A stretch of DNA of 64,000 nt from Orrella sp037026685 (GCF_037026685.1 NZ_JBANET010000005.1:186001-250000); one strand, 5' to 3'; positions 33,717 to 42,475 are shown, counted from the first letter of the stretch. The notes: generated from the letters alone by a model not told the origin. Made by a program: numbers and translations.

Positions 33717-34799
33717 ATGAAATCGTCCATGCGTTCCCGGCTGGAGCAGCTGTCCCGCCGACTGATCGAAATCGACGCTATGCTGGCCGATCCGGACGCG
33801 GCCAGCGACATGGAGCGGTTTCGCAAGCTCTCGCGCGAACGGGCCGAGGTCGAGCCGGTGGCGCGGGCCTTTGCCGCCTTCACGCAGGCCGAGCAGGACC
33901 TGGAGACGGCGCAGCAGATGCTGTCCGATCCCGAGATGAAGGCGCTGGCGCAGGAAGAGATCGAGACGGCCAGGGCCGCCATCGAGAGGCTGGAGGCCGA
34001 GCTGCAGGTGCTGCTGCTGCCGCGCGATCCGGACGATGGACGCAGCGTTTTCCTGGAAATCCGCGCCGGCACCGGCGGCGACGAAAGCGCCCTGTTCTCG
34101 GGCGACCTGCTGCGCATGTACACCCGCTATGCCGAACGCATGGGCTGGAAGGTCGAGCTCATGTCCGAAAGCCCGTCCGAGCTGGGCGGCTACAAGGAAG
34201 TGGTGGCGCGCATCGAGGGCGAGGGCGCCTACGGCCGCTTGAAGTTCGAGTCGGGCGCGCATCGCGTGCAGCGCGTGCCGGCCACCGAGGCGCAAGGGCG
34301 TATCCACACCTCGGCCTGCACCGTGGCGGTGCTGCCCGAGGCCGATCCGGCGGTGGACATCGTCATCAACCCGGCGGACTTGCGCATCGACACCTTCCGC
34401 GCCAGCGGCGCGGGCGGCCAGCACATCAACAAGACCGATTCGGCGGTGCGGCTGACCCACCTGCCCACCGGCCTGGTGGTCGAATGCCAGGACGACCGCT
34501 CGCAGCATCGCAACCGCGAGAAGGCCATGCAGGTGCTGGCCGCGCGCCTGAAGGACCAGCAGCAGCGCGAGCGCCACGACAAGGAAGCGGCGCAGCGCAA
34601 GAGCCTGGTGGGCTCGGGCGACCGCTCCGAGCGCATCCGCACCTACAACTATCCCCAGGGCCGCCTGACCGACCACCGGATCAACCTGACGCTGTACAAG
34701 CTGCAGGCGATCCTGGAAGGCGACCTGGACGAACTGACCAGCGCCCTGCTGGCCGAACACCAGGCCGAGCAACTGGCCGCATTGGGAGAGCAAGCATGA
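33717..34799 (+). CDS. prfA: Peptide chain release factor 1
   Basis: RF1 ends translation at UAA and UAG. At 360 aa it has RVPATEAQGRIHTSACTVAV (with PAT tripeptide for codon reading), the peptidyl-hydrolysis GGQ in SGAGGQHINKTDSAVRLTH (about 230-250) and the C-terminal TYNYPQGRLTDHRINLT. The Gln of GGQ is methylated by PrmC, encoded just downstream. Its stop overlaps a tiny ORF start (ATGA) that begins a coupled chain to prmC. The hemA-prfA gap is pyrimidine-rich. Confidence 0.97.
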   Translation: MKSSMRSRLEQLSRRLIEIDAMLADPDAASDMERFRKLSRERAEVEPVARAFAAFTQAEQDLETAQQMLSDPEMKALAQEEIETARAAIERLEAELQVLLLPRDPDDGRSVFLEIRAGTGGDESALFSGDLLRMYTRYAERMGWKVELMSESPSELGGYKEVVARIEGEGAYGRLKFESGAHRVQRVPATEAQGRIHTSACTVAVLPEADPAVDIVINPADLRIDTFRASGAGGQHINKTDSAVRLTHLPTGLVVECQDDRSQHRNREKAMQVLAARLKDQQQRERHDKEAAQRKSLVGSGDRSERIRTYNYPQGRLTDHRINLTLYKLQAILEGDLDELTSALLAEHQAEQLAALGEQA

Positions 34800-34882
34800 G
34801 TCCCGCCCGCACGGCCGCCCCGGGGGCGGCGCTTCCGGCCTCGGGGAGGATGCCGCGCAGCGACAGGAGGGTAGTCCGATGA
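34796..34882 (+). CDS. Candidate 28-codon coupled ORF between prfA and prmC
   Basis: An ATG overlaps the prfA stop (ATGA). The 28-residue frame (MSPARTAAPGAALPASGRMP then RSDRRVVR) ends in a TGA that overlaps the next ATG. Composition is Ala/Arg/Pro-rich with no domain. It could serve only to carry ribosomes through the spacer. Low confidence that the peptide itself matters. Confidence 0.3.
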   Translation: MSPARTAAPGAALPASGRMPRSDRRVVR

Positions 34883-35016
34883 CCCGCCGGCTGGGTTCCT
34901 GGCACCGTTGCACCCGCCTGGCGCGCCGCCGCGCCGCCGTGTCCGGGTGGCGTCCCGCGCGCAAGCAGCAGGACGCCGGCCAGCCCGAGGACAAGCGTCA
35001 AGAGGGCCAGGGGTGA
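34879..35016 (+). CDS. Candidate 45-codon coupled ORF immediately before prmC
   Basis: The ATG at 34879 is preceded by ACAGGAGG (strong ribosome-binding site, 8 nt spacer). The highly basic product (MTRRLGSWHRCTRLARRRAA start, then VSGWRPARKQQD) ends in a TGA that overlaps the prmC GTG (GTGA). The position and the good ribosome-binding site argue for translation, probably to couple prmC to prfA. No family is recognised. Confidence 0.4.
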   Translation: MTRRLGSWHRCTRLARRRAAVSGWRPARKQQDAGQPEDKRQEGQG

Positions 35017-35891
35017 GTGCCGGCCTGCGGCCGGCGCGGTCCTTGCCCCACGTTGCGGCCGACGGCGCGCCGCAGGCCACGGCGCGCGGGCTGATGGCCG
35101 GCTGCGGCCTGCCGCGCCTGGAGGCGCGCATGCTGCTCGAGCAGGTGCTGCAAAAGCCGCGCGCCTGGCTGCTGGCGCACGATCTGGACCCGCTGGACCC
35201 GGCGCTGGCGCGCCGCTTCGGCGAACTGGCCGCGCGCCGGCTGGCCGGCGAGCCCATGGCCTATCTGGTGGGCGAGCGCGAGTTCATGGGCCACCGCTTT
35301 GCCGTGAATCCAGACGTGCTGATCCCGCGTCCCGAAACCGAGCTGCTGGTCGAGACCGGGCTGGCGCACCTGCGGGCGCTGGCCGCTCCCAGGGTGCTGG
35401 ACCTGGGCACCGGCAGCGGGGCCGTGGCCGTCTCCATCGCCCTGGCCCGGCCCGACGCGCAAGTGCTGGCCACCGATGCCAGCGCCGCGGCGCTGGCGCA
35501 GGCGCGCCTGAACGCCCAGGCCCTGGGCGCGGCCAACGTGCGCTTTGCCCTGGGGGATTGGTTCCAGGCGCTGCCGGCGCACGAGCCGCCTTTTGACCTG
35601 ATCGTTTCCAATCCGCCGTACATCGCCGCCGGCGATGCGCACCTGGCCCAAGGCGACCTGCGCTTCGAGCCGCGCGCGGCGCTGACCGACCAGGCCGACG
35701 GCCTGTCGGCCCTGCGCGCCATCGTGGCCGGCGCCGGCGCGCGCCTGGCCCCCGGCGCGGCGCTGTGGCTCGAGCACGGCTGGGACCAGGGGCCGGCGGT
35801 GCGCCGGCTGCTGGCCCAGGCCGGCCTGCGCGAGCCCGCCAGCCTGCGCGACCTGGCCGGCATCGAGCGCATCTCCGGCGCAAAACTATAA
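35013..35891 (+). CDS. prmC: Release-factor glutamine N5-methyltransferase
   Basis: PrmC (HemK) methylates the GGQ glutamine of RF1 and RF2 with S-adenosylmethionine. From the GTG at 35013 the protein is 292 aa, close to E. coli PrmC (277). It has an N-terminal helical domain, then PRPETELLVE, VLDLGTGSGAVAVSIALARP (SAM motif I) and the active-site DLIVSNPPYIAA with NPPY (about 206). The frame is open further upstream, but the GTG overlaps the preceding small ORF and matches family length. Confidence 0.94.
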   Translation: MSAGLRPARSLPHVAADGAPQATARGLMAGCGLPRLEARMLLEQVLQKPRAWLLAHDLDPLDPALARRFGELAARRLAGEPMAYLVGEREFMGHRFAVNPDVLIPRPETELLVETGLAHLRALAAPRVLDLGTGSGAVAVSIALARPDAQVLATDASAAALAQARLNAQALGAANVRFALGDWFQALPAHEPPFDLIVSNPPYIAAGDAHLAQGDLRFEPRAALTDQADGLSALRAIVAGAGARLAPGAALWLEHGWDQGPAVRRLLAQAGLREPASLRDLAGIERISGAKL

Positions 35892-35960
35892 TTGTCCGAT
35901 CTTCACGCGCATGCTCCGGCCTTCGGCCGCGGGCGTTCGCCTTACCCAGCGAGTCAAGCT

Positions 35961-36287
35961 ATGAGCGACGTGCAAACCTTTATCCGCGAAACCGTCACCC
36001 AACATCCGGTGGTGCTGTTCATGAAGGGGTCGGCGCAATTCCCCCAGTGCGGCTTCTCCGGCCGTGCCATCCAGATCCTCAAGAGCTGTGGCGTGCGCAA
36101 GCTGATCACGGTCAATGTGCTCGAGGACGAGGAGGTGCGCGCGGGCATCAAGGAGTTCTCCAACTGGCCGACCATTCCGCAGCTCTACGTCAAGGGCGAA
36201 TTCGTCGGCGGCTCGGACATCATGGCCGAGATGAACGAAAGCGGCGAACTCAAGAAGCTGCTGGACGAATCCGGGGCCACGCAGTGA
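35961..36287 (+). CDS. grxD: Monothiol glutaredoxin (Grx4 type)
   Basis: GrxD is a 108-aa monothiol glutaredoxin that carries [2Fe-2S] clusters. The active site QCGFSGRAI has the CGFS signature. VVLFMKGSAQFPQ precedes it, and WPTIPQLYVKGEFVGGSDI follows. The ATG at 35961 gives the normal length. Its stop overlaps the ubiX start (GTGA). Confidence 0.96.
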   Translation: MSDVQTFIRETVTQHPVVLFMKGSAQFPQCGFSGRAIQILKSCGVRKLITVNVLEDEEVRAGIKEFSNWPTIPQLYVKGEFVGGSDIMAEMNESGELKKLLDESGATQ

Positions 36288-36874
36288 CGCAGGCGCGCCG
36301 GCGGCTGGTCGTCGGCGTCACCGGCGCCACTGGCGCCGTCTACGCGGTGCGCCTGCTGCAGGCCTTGCGCACGCGGCCCGACGTGGAAACGCACCTGGTG
36401 GTCTCCACGGCCGGGGTGCTGAACCTGCAGCATGAACTGGGGCTGTCGCGGGCCGAGGTGCACGCCATGGCCGACGTGGCGCATGGCGTGCGCGAGGTCG
36501 GCGCCACGCTGGCCAGCGGCAGCTTCAAGACCGCCGGCATGGTGGTGGCGCCGTGCTCGATGCGCACGCTGGGCGCCATTGCCCACGGCCTGGCCGACAA
36601 CCTGCTGACGCGGGCGGCCGACGTGACGCTCAAGGAGCGCCGGCCGCTGGTGCTGATGGTGCGCGAGACGCCGTTCAACCTGGCGCACCTGCGCAACATG
36701 ACCGCCGTCACCGAGATGGGCGGCATCATCTTCCCGCCGCTGCCGGCCTTCTATCACCAGCCCGCCAGCATCGAGCAGATGGTCGACCACACCGTGGCGC
36801 GCGTGCTGGACCTGTTCGACATCGAGGTGGATGCGCCGCGCTGGCAAGGCCTGGCCGCCACGGACCCGCAATGA
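36284..36874 (+). CDS. ubiX: UbiX flavin prenyltransferase
   Basis: UbiX makes prenylated FMN, the cofactor of UbiD-type decarboxylases in ubiquinone synthesis. From the GTG at 36284 it is 196 aa. It shows RLVVGVTGATGAVYAVRLLQ at the N-terminus, the SGSFKTAGMVVAPCSMRTLG flavin/prenyl region and LLTRAADVTLKERRPLVLMV with RETPFN. It overlaps grxD at the start and ttcA at the end (ATGA). Confidence 0.95.
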   Translation: MTQARRRLVVGVTGATGAVYAVRLLQALRTRPDVETHLVVSTAGVLNLQHELGLSRAEVHAMADVAHGVREVGATLASGSFKTAGMVVAPCSMRTLGAIAHGLADNLLTRAADVTLKERRPLVLMVRETPFNLAHLRNMTAVTEMGGIIFPPLPAFYHQPASIEQMVDHTVARVLDLFDIEVDAPRWQGLAATDPQ

Positions 36875-37788
36875 AAGCCTCCAACAATTTCTTCCGCCTG
36901 GAAAACCGCCTGCAGACGCTGGCCGGCAAGGCCATTGCCGACTACCGCATGATCGACGAAGGCGACCGCATCCTGGTCTGCATGAGCGGGGGCAAGGATT
37001 CGTACACGCTGCTGTCGGTGCTGCGGGCCCTGCAAAAGCGCGCGCCGGTGCGCTTTGACCTGATCGCCATGAACCTGGACCAGAAGCAGCCCGGCTTTCC
37101 CGAGCACGTGCTGCCGGCCTATTTCGAGTCCATCGGCGTGGACTTTCGCATCGTCACGGCCGATACCTATTCCATCGTCAAGGAGAAGGTGCCCGAGGGC
37201 AAGACCACCTGCTCGCTGTGCTCGCGCCTGCGCCGCGGCGTGATCTACCGCACCGCCAAGGAGCTGGGCTGCAACAAGATCGCGCTGGGCCACCACCGCG
37301 ACGACATCGTCGAGACCTTCTTCCTTAACATGTTCTTCGGCGGCAAGCTCAAGGGCATGCCGCCCAAGCTGGCCACCGACGACGGCCAGCACGTGGTGAT
37401 CCGCCCGCTGGCCTATTGCAAGGAATCGGACATCGCCAGCTACGCGCGCGACATGCAATATCCCATCATCCCCTGCAACCTGTGCGGCTCGCAGGAGAAC
37501 CTGCAGCGCCAGAAGGTCAAGGAGATGCTGCTGCAATGGGAGCGCGAGACGCCTGGCCGCGTGGACAACGTGTTCCGGGCGCTGGCCAACGTGGTGCCCT
37601 CGCACCTGGCCGATACCGCGCTGTTCGACTTCCAGGGCCTGGCCACCGACCTGGGCAGGATCGACGAGGCCTCGCTGTTCGGCCGCGCCTCGCATCCGCA
37701 GGATCCGCTGACCTTCTCGCACGCCAGCGAGAACCGCATCGAATTCGTGCGCCCGGCCGCGCGCAACGAGTCCCTGGCCGCAAGCTGA
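36871..37788 (+). CDS. ttcA: tRNA 2-thiocytidine biosynthesis protein
   Basis: TtcA thiolates cytidine 32 of tRNAs using an ATP-activating PP-loop and an Fe-S cluster. At 305 aa it has the PP-loop CMSGGKDSYTLL (about 38-48) and two CxxC motifs, CSLCSRL (about 115) and CNLCGSQ (about 206), for the cluster. LGHHRDDIVETFFLNMFFGG is a further family signature. It is the last gene of the hemA-to-ttcA run. Confidence 0.96.
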   Translation: MKASNNFFRLENRLQTLAGKAIADYRMIDEGDRILVCMSGGKDSYTLLSVLRALQKRAPVRFDLIAMNLDQKQPGFPEHVLPAYFESIGVDFRIVTADTYSIVKEKVPEGKTTCSLCSRLRRGVIYRTAKELGCNKIALGHHRDDIVETFFLNMFFGGKLKGMPPKLATDDGQHVVIRPLAYCKESDIASYARDMQYPIIPCNLCGSQENLQRQKVKEMLLQWERETPGRVDNVFRALANVVPSHLADTALFDFQGLATDLGRIDEASLFGRASHPQDPLTFSHASENRIEFVRPAARNESLAAS

Positions 37789-37847
37789 GGTTCGCCGGTG
37801 GCCGTGTCCCCGCCGCGCGGGTACGGCCACGGGCTTGCGCGTTTTCC

Positions 37848-37934
37848 CCATACGTATTTTTGTACGTGGCTGCACGTATGGACGTACGGGAGGGCTGCAT
37901 TCCACACTGGAAAAAAGAGAATTTCCATACGTGG
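37848..37934 (+). promoter_or_regulatory. Cluster of ACGTA-containing repeats upstream of the thiolase operon
   Basis: CCATACGTA (37848-37856), TGTACGTGG (37861-37869), CACGTATGGACGTACGG (37873-37889) and CCATACGTGG (37925-37934) share one half-site, CCAtACGTr. The first two form an inverted pair. The last is 9 nt before the thiolase ATG and would overlap the ribosome-binding region. This looks like a multi-site operator for a TetR- or similar repressor of the thiolase/ligase/TRAP operon; no regulator gene is adjacent upstream. Confidence 0.55.
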
Positions 37935-37942
37935 AGACAGTC

Positions 37943-39121
37943 ATGCAGGGCGATTCGATATCGATCGTGGGCAGCGGGCATACCCCCTTCGGGCGGCTGG
38001 ACGCGCTGAACCTTGAGCAGCTTATCGTCATGGCCGCTTCCCAGGCCATCGAAGAGGCCGGCATCGAGCCGGGGCAGATCGACGCGGTGTTCCTGGGCAA
38101 CTTCAACGCCGGGCTTGTCCCCGATGCCTTTGCCGCGTCGCTGGTTCTGCAGGCCTCGCCCGCCTTGCGCTTTCGGCCGGCCACGCGCTGCGAAAACGCC
38201 TGCGCCTCGGGCGCGGCGGCGCTGCACGCGGGCATGCGCGCACTGCAGGCCGGCGCGGCGCGCACGGTGCTGGTGGTGGGTGCGGAAAAAATGACCTCGC
38301 GCAGCACCGCCGAGGTGACCGAGGCCTTGGCCGGCGCCGGCTACAAGAACGACCCGCAAGAGTCGGGGCTGAGCTTCCCGCAGCTGTTCGCCCGGGCCGC
38401 CAGCGAGTATGCCCGGCGCTACGAAGACCCCTTGCCCGCCATGGCCCAGATCGCAGCCAAGAACCACGGCAACGCCATGCACAATCCGCTGGCGCAGATG
38501 CACCGCGAGGTCGATGCCGATTTCTGCAACACGGTATCGGACAAGAACCCCGTGATCGCCGCGCCTTTGCGCCTGACGGATTGCTCGCTGATCACCGACG
38601 GGGCGGCTGCGGTGATCCTGGCCCGCAGCCAGGATGCGGGGGGCTATGCCCGCGAGGTGCGCCTGCGCGCGGCTACCCAGGTCAACGACTTCCTGCCCTT
38701 GCGCGAGCGCGACCTGCTGGCCTTCGAAGGCCCCCGCCTTGCCTTGGCGCAGGTCTACGAGCAAGCCGGGATCCGGCTGGACGACCTGGACTTTGCCGAA
38801 GTGCATGATTGCTTCACGATCGCCGAGCTGCTGATCTACGAAGCGATGGGGCTGGCGCCGGCCGGGCGCGGGCGCCAGGCGCTGGACGAGGGCATCGTGC
38901 AGCGGGGCGGGCGCCTGCCCGTCAACCTGTCGGGCGGCCTGAAGGCCAAGGGCCATCCCGTGGGCGCCACGGGCGTGTCCATGCACGCCCTGGCCTTCCG
39001 GCAGCTGACCGGGCAGGCCGGCGCCATGCAGTGTCCCGGCGCCAGCCTGGGACTGGTGTTCAACATGGGCGGGGCGGCGGTGGCCAACTACGCTTCGGTG
39101 CTCGAAGCCGTGCGTGCCTGA
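37943..39121 (+). CDS. Thiolase-family acetyl-CoA acyltransferase (SCP-x-like)
   Basis: This 392-aa thiolase cleaves or forms 3-ketoacyl-CoA. The nucleophilic Cys is in CENACASGAAALHAGM (about 86-90). The His/Cys pair is represented by VHDCFTIAELLIYEAMG and by GGLKAKGHPVGATG near the C-terminus. It belongs to the thiolase-like group with SCP-x type spacing rather than classical FadA. The ATG at 37943 was chosen because upstream codons overlap the operator-like repeats. It is followed by an acyl-CoA ligase gene 10 nt downstream. Confidence 0.9.
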   Translation: MQGDSISIVGSGHTPFGRLDALNLEQLIVMAASQAIEEAGIEPGQIDAVFLGNFNAGLVPDAFAASLVLQASPALRFRPATRCENACASGAAALHAGMRALQAGAARTVLVVGAEKMTSRSTAEVTEALAGAGYKNDPQESGLSFPQLFARAASEYARRYEDPLPAMAQIAAKNHGNAMHNPLAQMHREVDADFCNTVSDKNPVIAAPLRLTDCSLITDGAAAVILARSQDAGGYAREVRLRAATQVNDFLPLRERDLLAFEGPRLALAQVYEQAGIRLDDLDFAEVHDCFTIAELLIYEAMGLAPAGRGRQALDEGIVQRGGRLPVNLSGGLKAKGHPVGATGVSMHALAFRQLTGQAGAMQCPGASLGLVFNMGGAAVANYASVLEAVRA

Positions 39122-39131
39122 GGGTCGGCCC

Positions 39132-40724
39132 ATGAACATTGCCACCTGGCTGCATGCGGCGGCGCAGTCCCATCCCCGCAATCCGGCCCTGTACCGCGGC
39201 ATGCGGCTGCATGCCGACTACGGCCAGTTCGCCGCCCGCGCGCAGGCGCTGGGCCGCTGGCTGGCCCAGGTCCACGGCGTGCGGGAAGGAGAGCGGGTCG
39301 CGCTTTTCATGAAGAACCGGGTCGAATACCTGGAACTGTTCTACGCCTGCTGGTGGATAGGCGCCGTGGTCGTGCCCGTCAATCCCAAGCTGCATCCCAA
39401 GGAAGTGGGCTGGATCCTGGACGACGCCCAGGCCGGCGTGGTGTTCACCGACGGGCTGGCCGACCTTCCCGCTGGGTGCGTGCCGCAGGCCTGCCGCCAT
39501 CTTGCGGTGGACGGCGCGGATTATGCCCGGGCCGCGCAGTCGGGGGCCGGTCCTGCGCATGAATCCGCCGGGCAGAGCGCAGCGCCAAGGTTTTCCATCG
39601 ACCCGCCCCGCACGCTGACGCCGCAGGCGCTGGCCTGGCTGTTCTATACGTCCGGCACCACCGGCCGGCCCAAGGGCGTGATGCTGACGCATCGCAACCT
39701 GACGGCGATGGCGTTCTGCTATGCCGTGGACGTCGAACCGGTCGGCCCCGGCGACAGCATGCTCTACGCCGCGCCCATGTCGCACGGCGCGGGCCTTTAC
39801 CACTTCATGTACGTGCGCAAGGCCGCGCGCCACATCGTGCCCGACAGCCGCGGTTTCGATCCCGCCGAGATCCTGGCATGCGCGCGGCGCTGCGGCGCCA
39901 TGTCGCTGTTCGCCGCGCCCACGATGGTCAAGCGCCTGGTCGAGCAGGCGCGCCAGGAAGGCAGCGACGGCACGGGCCTGCGCACCGTGATCTACGGCGG
40001 CGCGCCGATGTACCGGGCGGATATCGAAGAGGCGCTGCGCGTACTGGGCCAGCGCTTCGTGCAGATCTACGGGCAGGGCGAAAGCCCCATGACCATCACG
40101 GCGCTCTCGCGCGAGGTCATCGCGGACACGGGCCATCCGCGCTGGCAGTCGCGGCTGGCGTCGGTGGGGACGGCGCAAAGCTGCGTGGCGGTGCGGGTGG
40201 TGGACCAGGACATGAGGCCGCTGCCGCCCGAGGCCGAAGGCGAGGTGGTGGTGCGCGGCGATACGGTGATGGCCGGCTACTGGCGCAACGAGTCCGCCAC
40301 CCGCGCGGCCCTGTCCGACGGCTGGCTGCGTACCGGCGACATCGGCCGGCTCGATGCCGAGGGCTTTCTCACGCTGACCGACCGCAGCAAGGACGTGATC
40401 ATCTCCGGCGGCTCGAACATCTATCCCCGCGAGGTCGAAGAGGTGCTGGCGCGCCACCCCGCGGTGCGCGAGGTCGCCGTGGTCGGCGCGCCCAGCGAGC
40501 AGTGGGGCGAGGAAGTGGTGGCCTTCGTGGTGGCGCACGAGGGGCGCGCGCTCGATCCCGCCGAGCTCGACCAATGGTGCCGCCAGGAGATCGCGGCGTT
40601 CAAGAGGCCCAGGCGCTATTGCCTGCGCGATGCCTTGCCCAAGAACAGCTACGGCAAGATCCCCAAGACCGTGCTGCGCGATGACCTTCGGACCGGCGGC
40701 GCCGGACGGTCCGGCCAGGATTGA
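39132..40724 (+). CDS. AMP-forming acyl-CoA ligase
   Basis: This 530-aa adenylate-forming enzyme activates a carboxylic acid to its CoA thioester. Motifs are the P-loop-like YTSGTTGRPKGVMLTHRNL (about 175), IYGQGESPMTIT, the hinge WLRTGDIGRLDAEGFLTLTD, SGGSNIYPREVEEVL and the catalytic Lys in KNSYGKIPKTVLRD at the C-terminus. The substrate is likely the acid imported by the downstream TRAP transporter and, after oxidation, cleaved by the adjacent thiolase. Confidence 0.93.
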   Translation: MNIATWLHAAAQSHPRNPALYRGMRLHADYGQFAARAQALGRWLAQVHGVREGERVALFMKNRVEYLELFYACWWIGAVVVPVNPKLHPKEVGWILDDAQAGVVFTDGLADLPAGCVPQACRHLAVDGADYARAAQSGAGPAHESAGQSAAPRFSIDPPRTLTPQALAWLFYTSGTTGRPKGVMLTHRNLTAMAFCYAVDVEPVGPGDSMLYAAPMSHGAGLYHFMYVRKAARHIVPDSRGFDPAEILACARRCGAMSLFAAPTMVKRLVEQARQEGSDGTGLRTVIYGGAPMYRADIEEALRVLGQRFVQIYGQGESPMTITALSREVIADTGHPRWQSRLASVGTAQSCVAVRVVDQDMRPLPPEAEGEVVVRGDTVMAGYWRNESATRAALSDGWLRTGDIGRLDAEGFLTLTDRSKDVIISGGSNIYPREVEEVLARHPAVREVAVVGAPSEQWGEEVVAFVVAHEGRALDPAELDQWCRQEIAAFKRPRRYCLRDALPKNSYGKIPKTVLRDDLRTGGAGRSGQD

Positions 40725-40766
40725 GGCGGGCGCGCCGGCGCTTTACCAACCACGAGGAGACAAGCC

Positions 40767-41861
40767 ATGAAAAGAAGAGACTTCATCAAGACCGCCGGCC
40801 TGCTGGCAGGCGTGGCCGCTCCGGCGGTCTGGTCGGCACGCGCCTACGCCGCCAGCAAGCCGGTCAGCATCAAGTTCGACAGCTATATCTCGGAGACGGC
40901 CGGGCCCTCGCGCCTGGACGAATGGTTCCTGCAGCAGCTCGAGCAGCGCAGCAACGGCCAGGTCAAGGTGCGGCGCTATTGGTCGCAGTCGCTCAACAAG
41001 GTCGGCGAGCACCTGTCCGCCGTGCGCGACGGCACATCGGAAATGTCGCTGATCTCGCCGGGCTATTACCAGGCCCAGCTGCCCGTCACGCGCGGGCTGG
41101 AATGGTACTTCCGCATGCAGCGCGCCGATGCCTTGCAACTGGTGTGCCGCGACGTATACGAGCAGTTCGAGCCGTTGCGCACGGAATGGGAGCAGCGCTA
41201 CCGGTCCAAGGTCATGTACTGGACCAACTGGTATTACGCGCCGCTGGTCACGCGCGAGCCCATCCGCTCGGTCGAGGACATCCGCGGCAAGCGGATACGC
41301 GGCTACGGGGTAGCCAACGACGTGATCCAGCGCCTGGGCGGCACGGCCGTGCCGATGGCCGCGCCGGAGGTCTATACCGCGCTCGAGCGCGGCGTGCTGG
41401 ACGGCGTATACGGCTTTGACTTCATCACCGCCGTGGCCTACAAGCTGCACGAGATCGCGCCGCATTTCACCGATATCGGCGACGGTCCGCACGGGCCCTC
41501 GGCCACCATCATCAACCAGCGTACCTGGCAGTCGTTCCCCGATCCGGTCAAGGCGATCTGCGACGACATCGTCGCCGAGATCTACGCCGGCAAGTACAAC
41601 GAGATCTTCGATGCGGCGGCGCGCCAGTATGTCAAGACCGCCCTGGCCGAGGGGGCGAAGTTCTCGTCCTTGTCCGACGAGGAAAAGGCGCGCGCCAGGC
41701 AGCTGGTCCAGCCCGCGCAGGTGCAATCCTGGGTGGAAAGGGTCGCCAAGCCGGCGGGCATCGATGGCGAGGGGATGCAGGCCCTGATCGGGCAGGCCAT
41801 CGCCAAGTACGACCCGCAGGGCAAGCTGCTGCGTTTCGACGAACTGGCCGCCCAGGCCTGA
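40767..41861 (+). CDS. dctP: TRAP transporter periplasmic binding protein DctP
   Basis: This 364-aa periplasmic solute receptor has a Tat-type signal (MKRRDFIKTAGLLAGVAAPA). The mature part contains the TRAP-receptor features KVMYWTNWYYAPLVTREPIR, SVEDIRGKRIRGYG and LGGTAVPMAAPEVYTALERG, then a conserved Arg region near residue 175. It is followed by the two membrane genes. A strong hairpin just after its stop may keep its mRNA more abundant than that of the membrane genes. Confidence 0.92.
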   Translation: MKRRDFIKTAGLLAGVAAPAVWSARAYAASKPVSIKFDSYISETAGPSRLDEWFLQQLEQRSNGQVKVRRYWSQSLNKVGEHLSAVRDGTSEMSLISPGYYQAQLPVTRGLEWYFRMQRADALQLVCRDVYEQFEPLRTEWEQRYRSKVMYWTNWYYAPLVTREPIRSVEDIRGKRIRGYGVANDVIQRLGGTAVPMAAPEVYTALERGVLDGVYGFDFITAVAYKLHEIAPHFTDIGDGPHGPSATIINQRTWQSFPDPVKAICDDIVAEIYAGKYNEIFDAAARQYVKTALAEGAKFSSLSDEEKARARQLVQPAQVQSWVERVAKPAGIDGEGMQALIGQAIAKYDPQGKLLRFDELAAQA

Positions 41862-41868
41862 CCGCCTT

Positions 41869-41899
41869 GCGGGCAGCATCCTGGCCGGATGCTGCCCGC
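41869..41899 (+). terminator. Intercistronic 13-bp hairpin between dctP and dctQ
   Basis: GCGGGCAGCATCC (41869-41881) and its exact complement (41887-41899) enclose a 5-nt loop, 8 nt after the dctP stop. There is no T-run after it. It is therefore more likely an mRNA-stabilising or partially terminating element that sets the receptor-to-permease ratio than a full terminator. Confidence 0.6.
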
Positions 41900-41934
41900 T
41901 CATCCCTGTTGCCGCGTCCTGCGCCGTTCGAACG

Positions 41935-42465
41935 ATGACACAAGACACCCTGATCGCCCGCACCTTGCGCGCCGCCGCCAACCTGACCGGCATGGTGGCG
42001 CTGGCGTTCCTGCTGTTCATGATGCTGGGCACCACCGTCGATGCGGCGGCGCGGCTTGCCGCCGGCCGGCCTATTGCGGGCGTGTTCGAGATCTCCGAGC
42101 TCGCCATGGTGATGGTCGTGTTCATGGGCCTGGGCTGGACCCAGGCCGACCAGGCCCATATCCGCGTCACGCTGCTCAAGGACCGGCTGCCGCCGCGCGC
42201 GGCGCGCATGCTGGACGCATTGGCATGGCTGCTGGCCGCGGTGCTGCTTGCCGTGCTGGCGTATCCGGCCACGGGCGAGGCCATCGAGTCGGTGGCCATA
42301 CGCGAATTCCGCTGGGGCTATGTCGAAGTGCCCATCTGGTGGGCCAAGCTGGCGGTCGCGGCCGGGCTGTGGTTCGGCGCCTTGCAGATGCTGGCTTGCG
42401 CGGCCGCGGCCCTGTGCCGCCCGGCGCCGCCGCCCGAAGCAGGCGCACGCGCGGCGGCGCATTAA
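41935..42465 (+). CDS. dctQ: TRAP transporter small membrane subunit DctQ
   Basis: This 176-aa inner-membrane protein has four hydrophobic segments (about 20-40, 55-75, 95-115 and 138-160). The pattern FEISELAMVMVVFMGLGWTQ then ADQAHIRVTLL is the classical DctQ signature. It works with DctM to import an organic acid using the sodium or proton gradient. It lies 10 nt before dctM. Confidence 0.92.
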   Translation: MTQDTLIARTLRAAANLTGMVALAFLLFMMLGTTVDAAARLAAGRPIAGVFEISELAMVMVVFMGLGWTQADQAHIRVTLLKDRLPPRAARMLDALAWLLAAVLLAVLAYPATGEAIESVAIREFRWGYVEVPIWWAKLAVAAGLWFGALQMLACAAAALCRPAPPPEAGARAAAH

Positions 42466-42475
42466 GGAGCCCGGC

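Noticed and set aside
34681..35001. Minus-strand frame with a hydrophobic start opposite the prfA-prmC spacer
   Set aside because: It extends into prfA coding sequence and lacks a ribosome-binding site; the apparent membrane segment comes from Leu/Ala-rich antisense codons.
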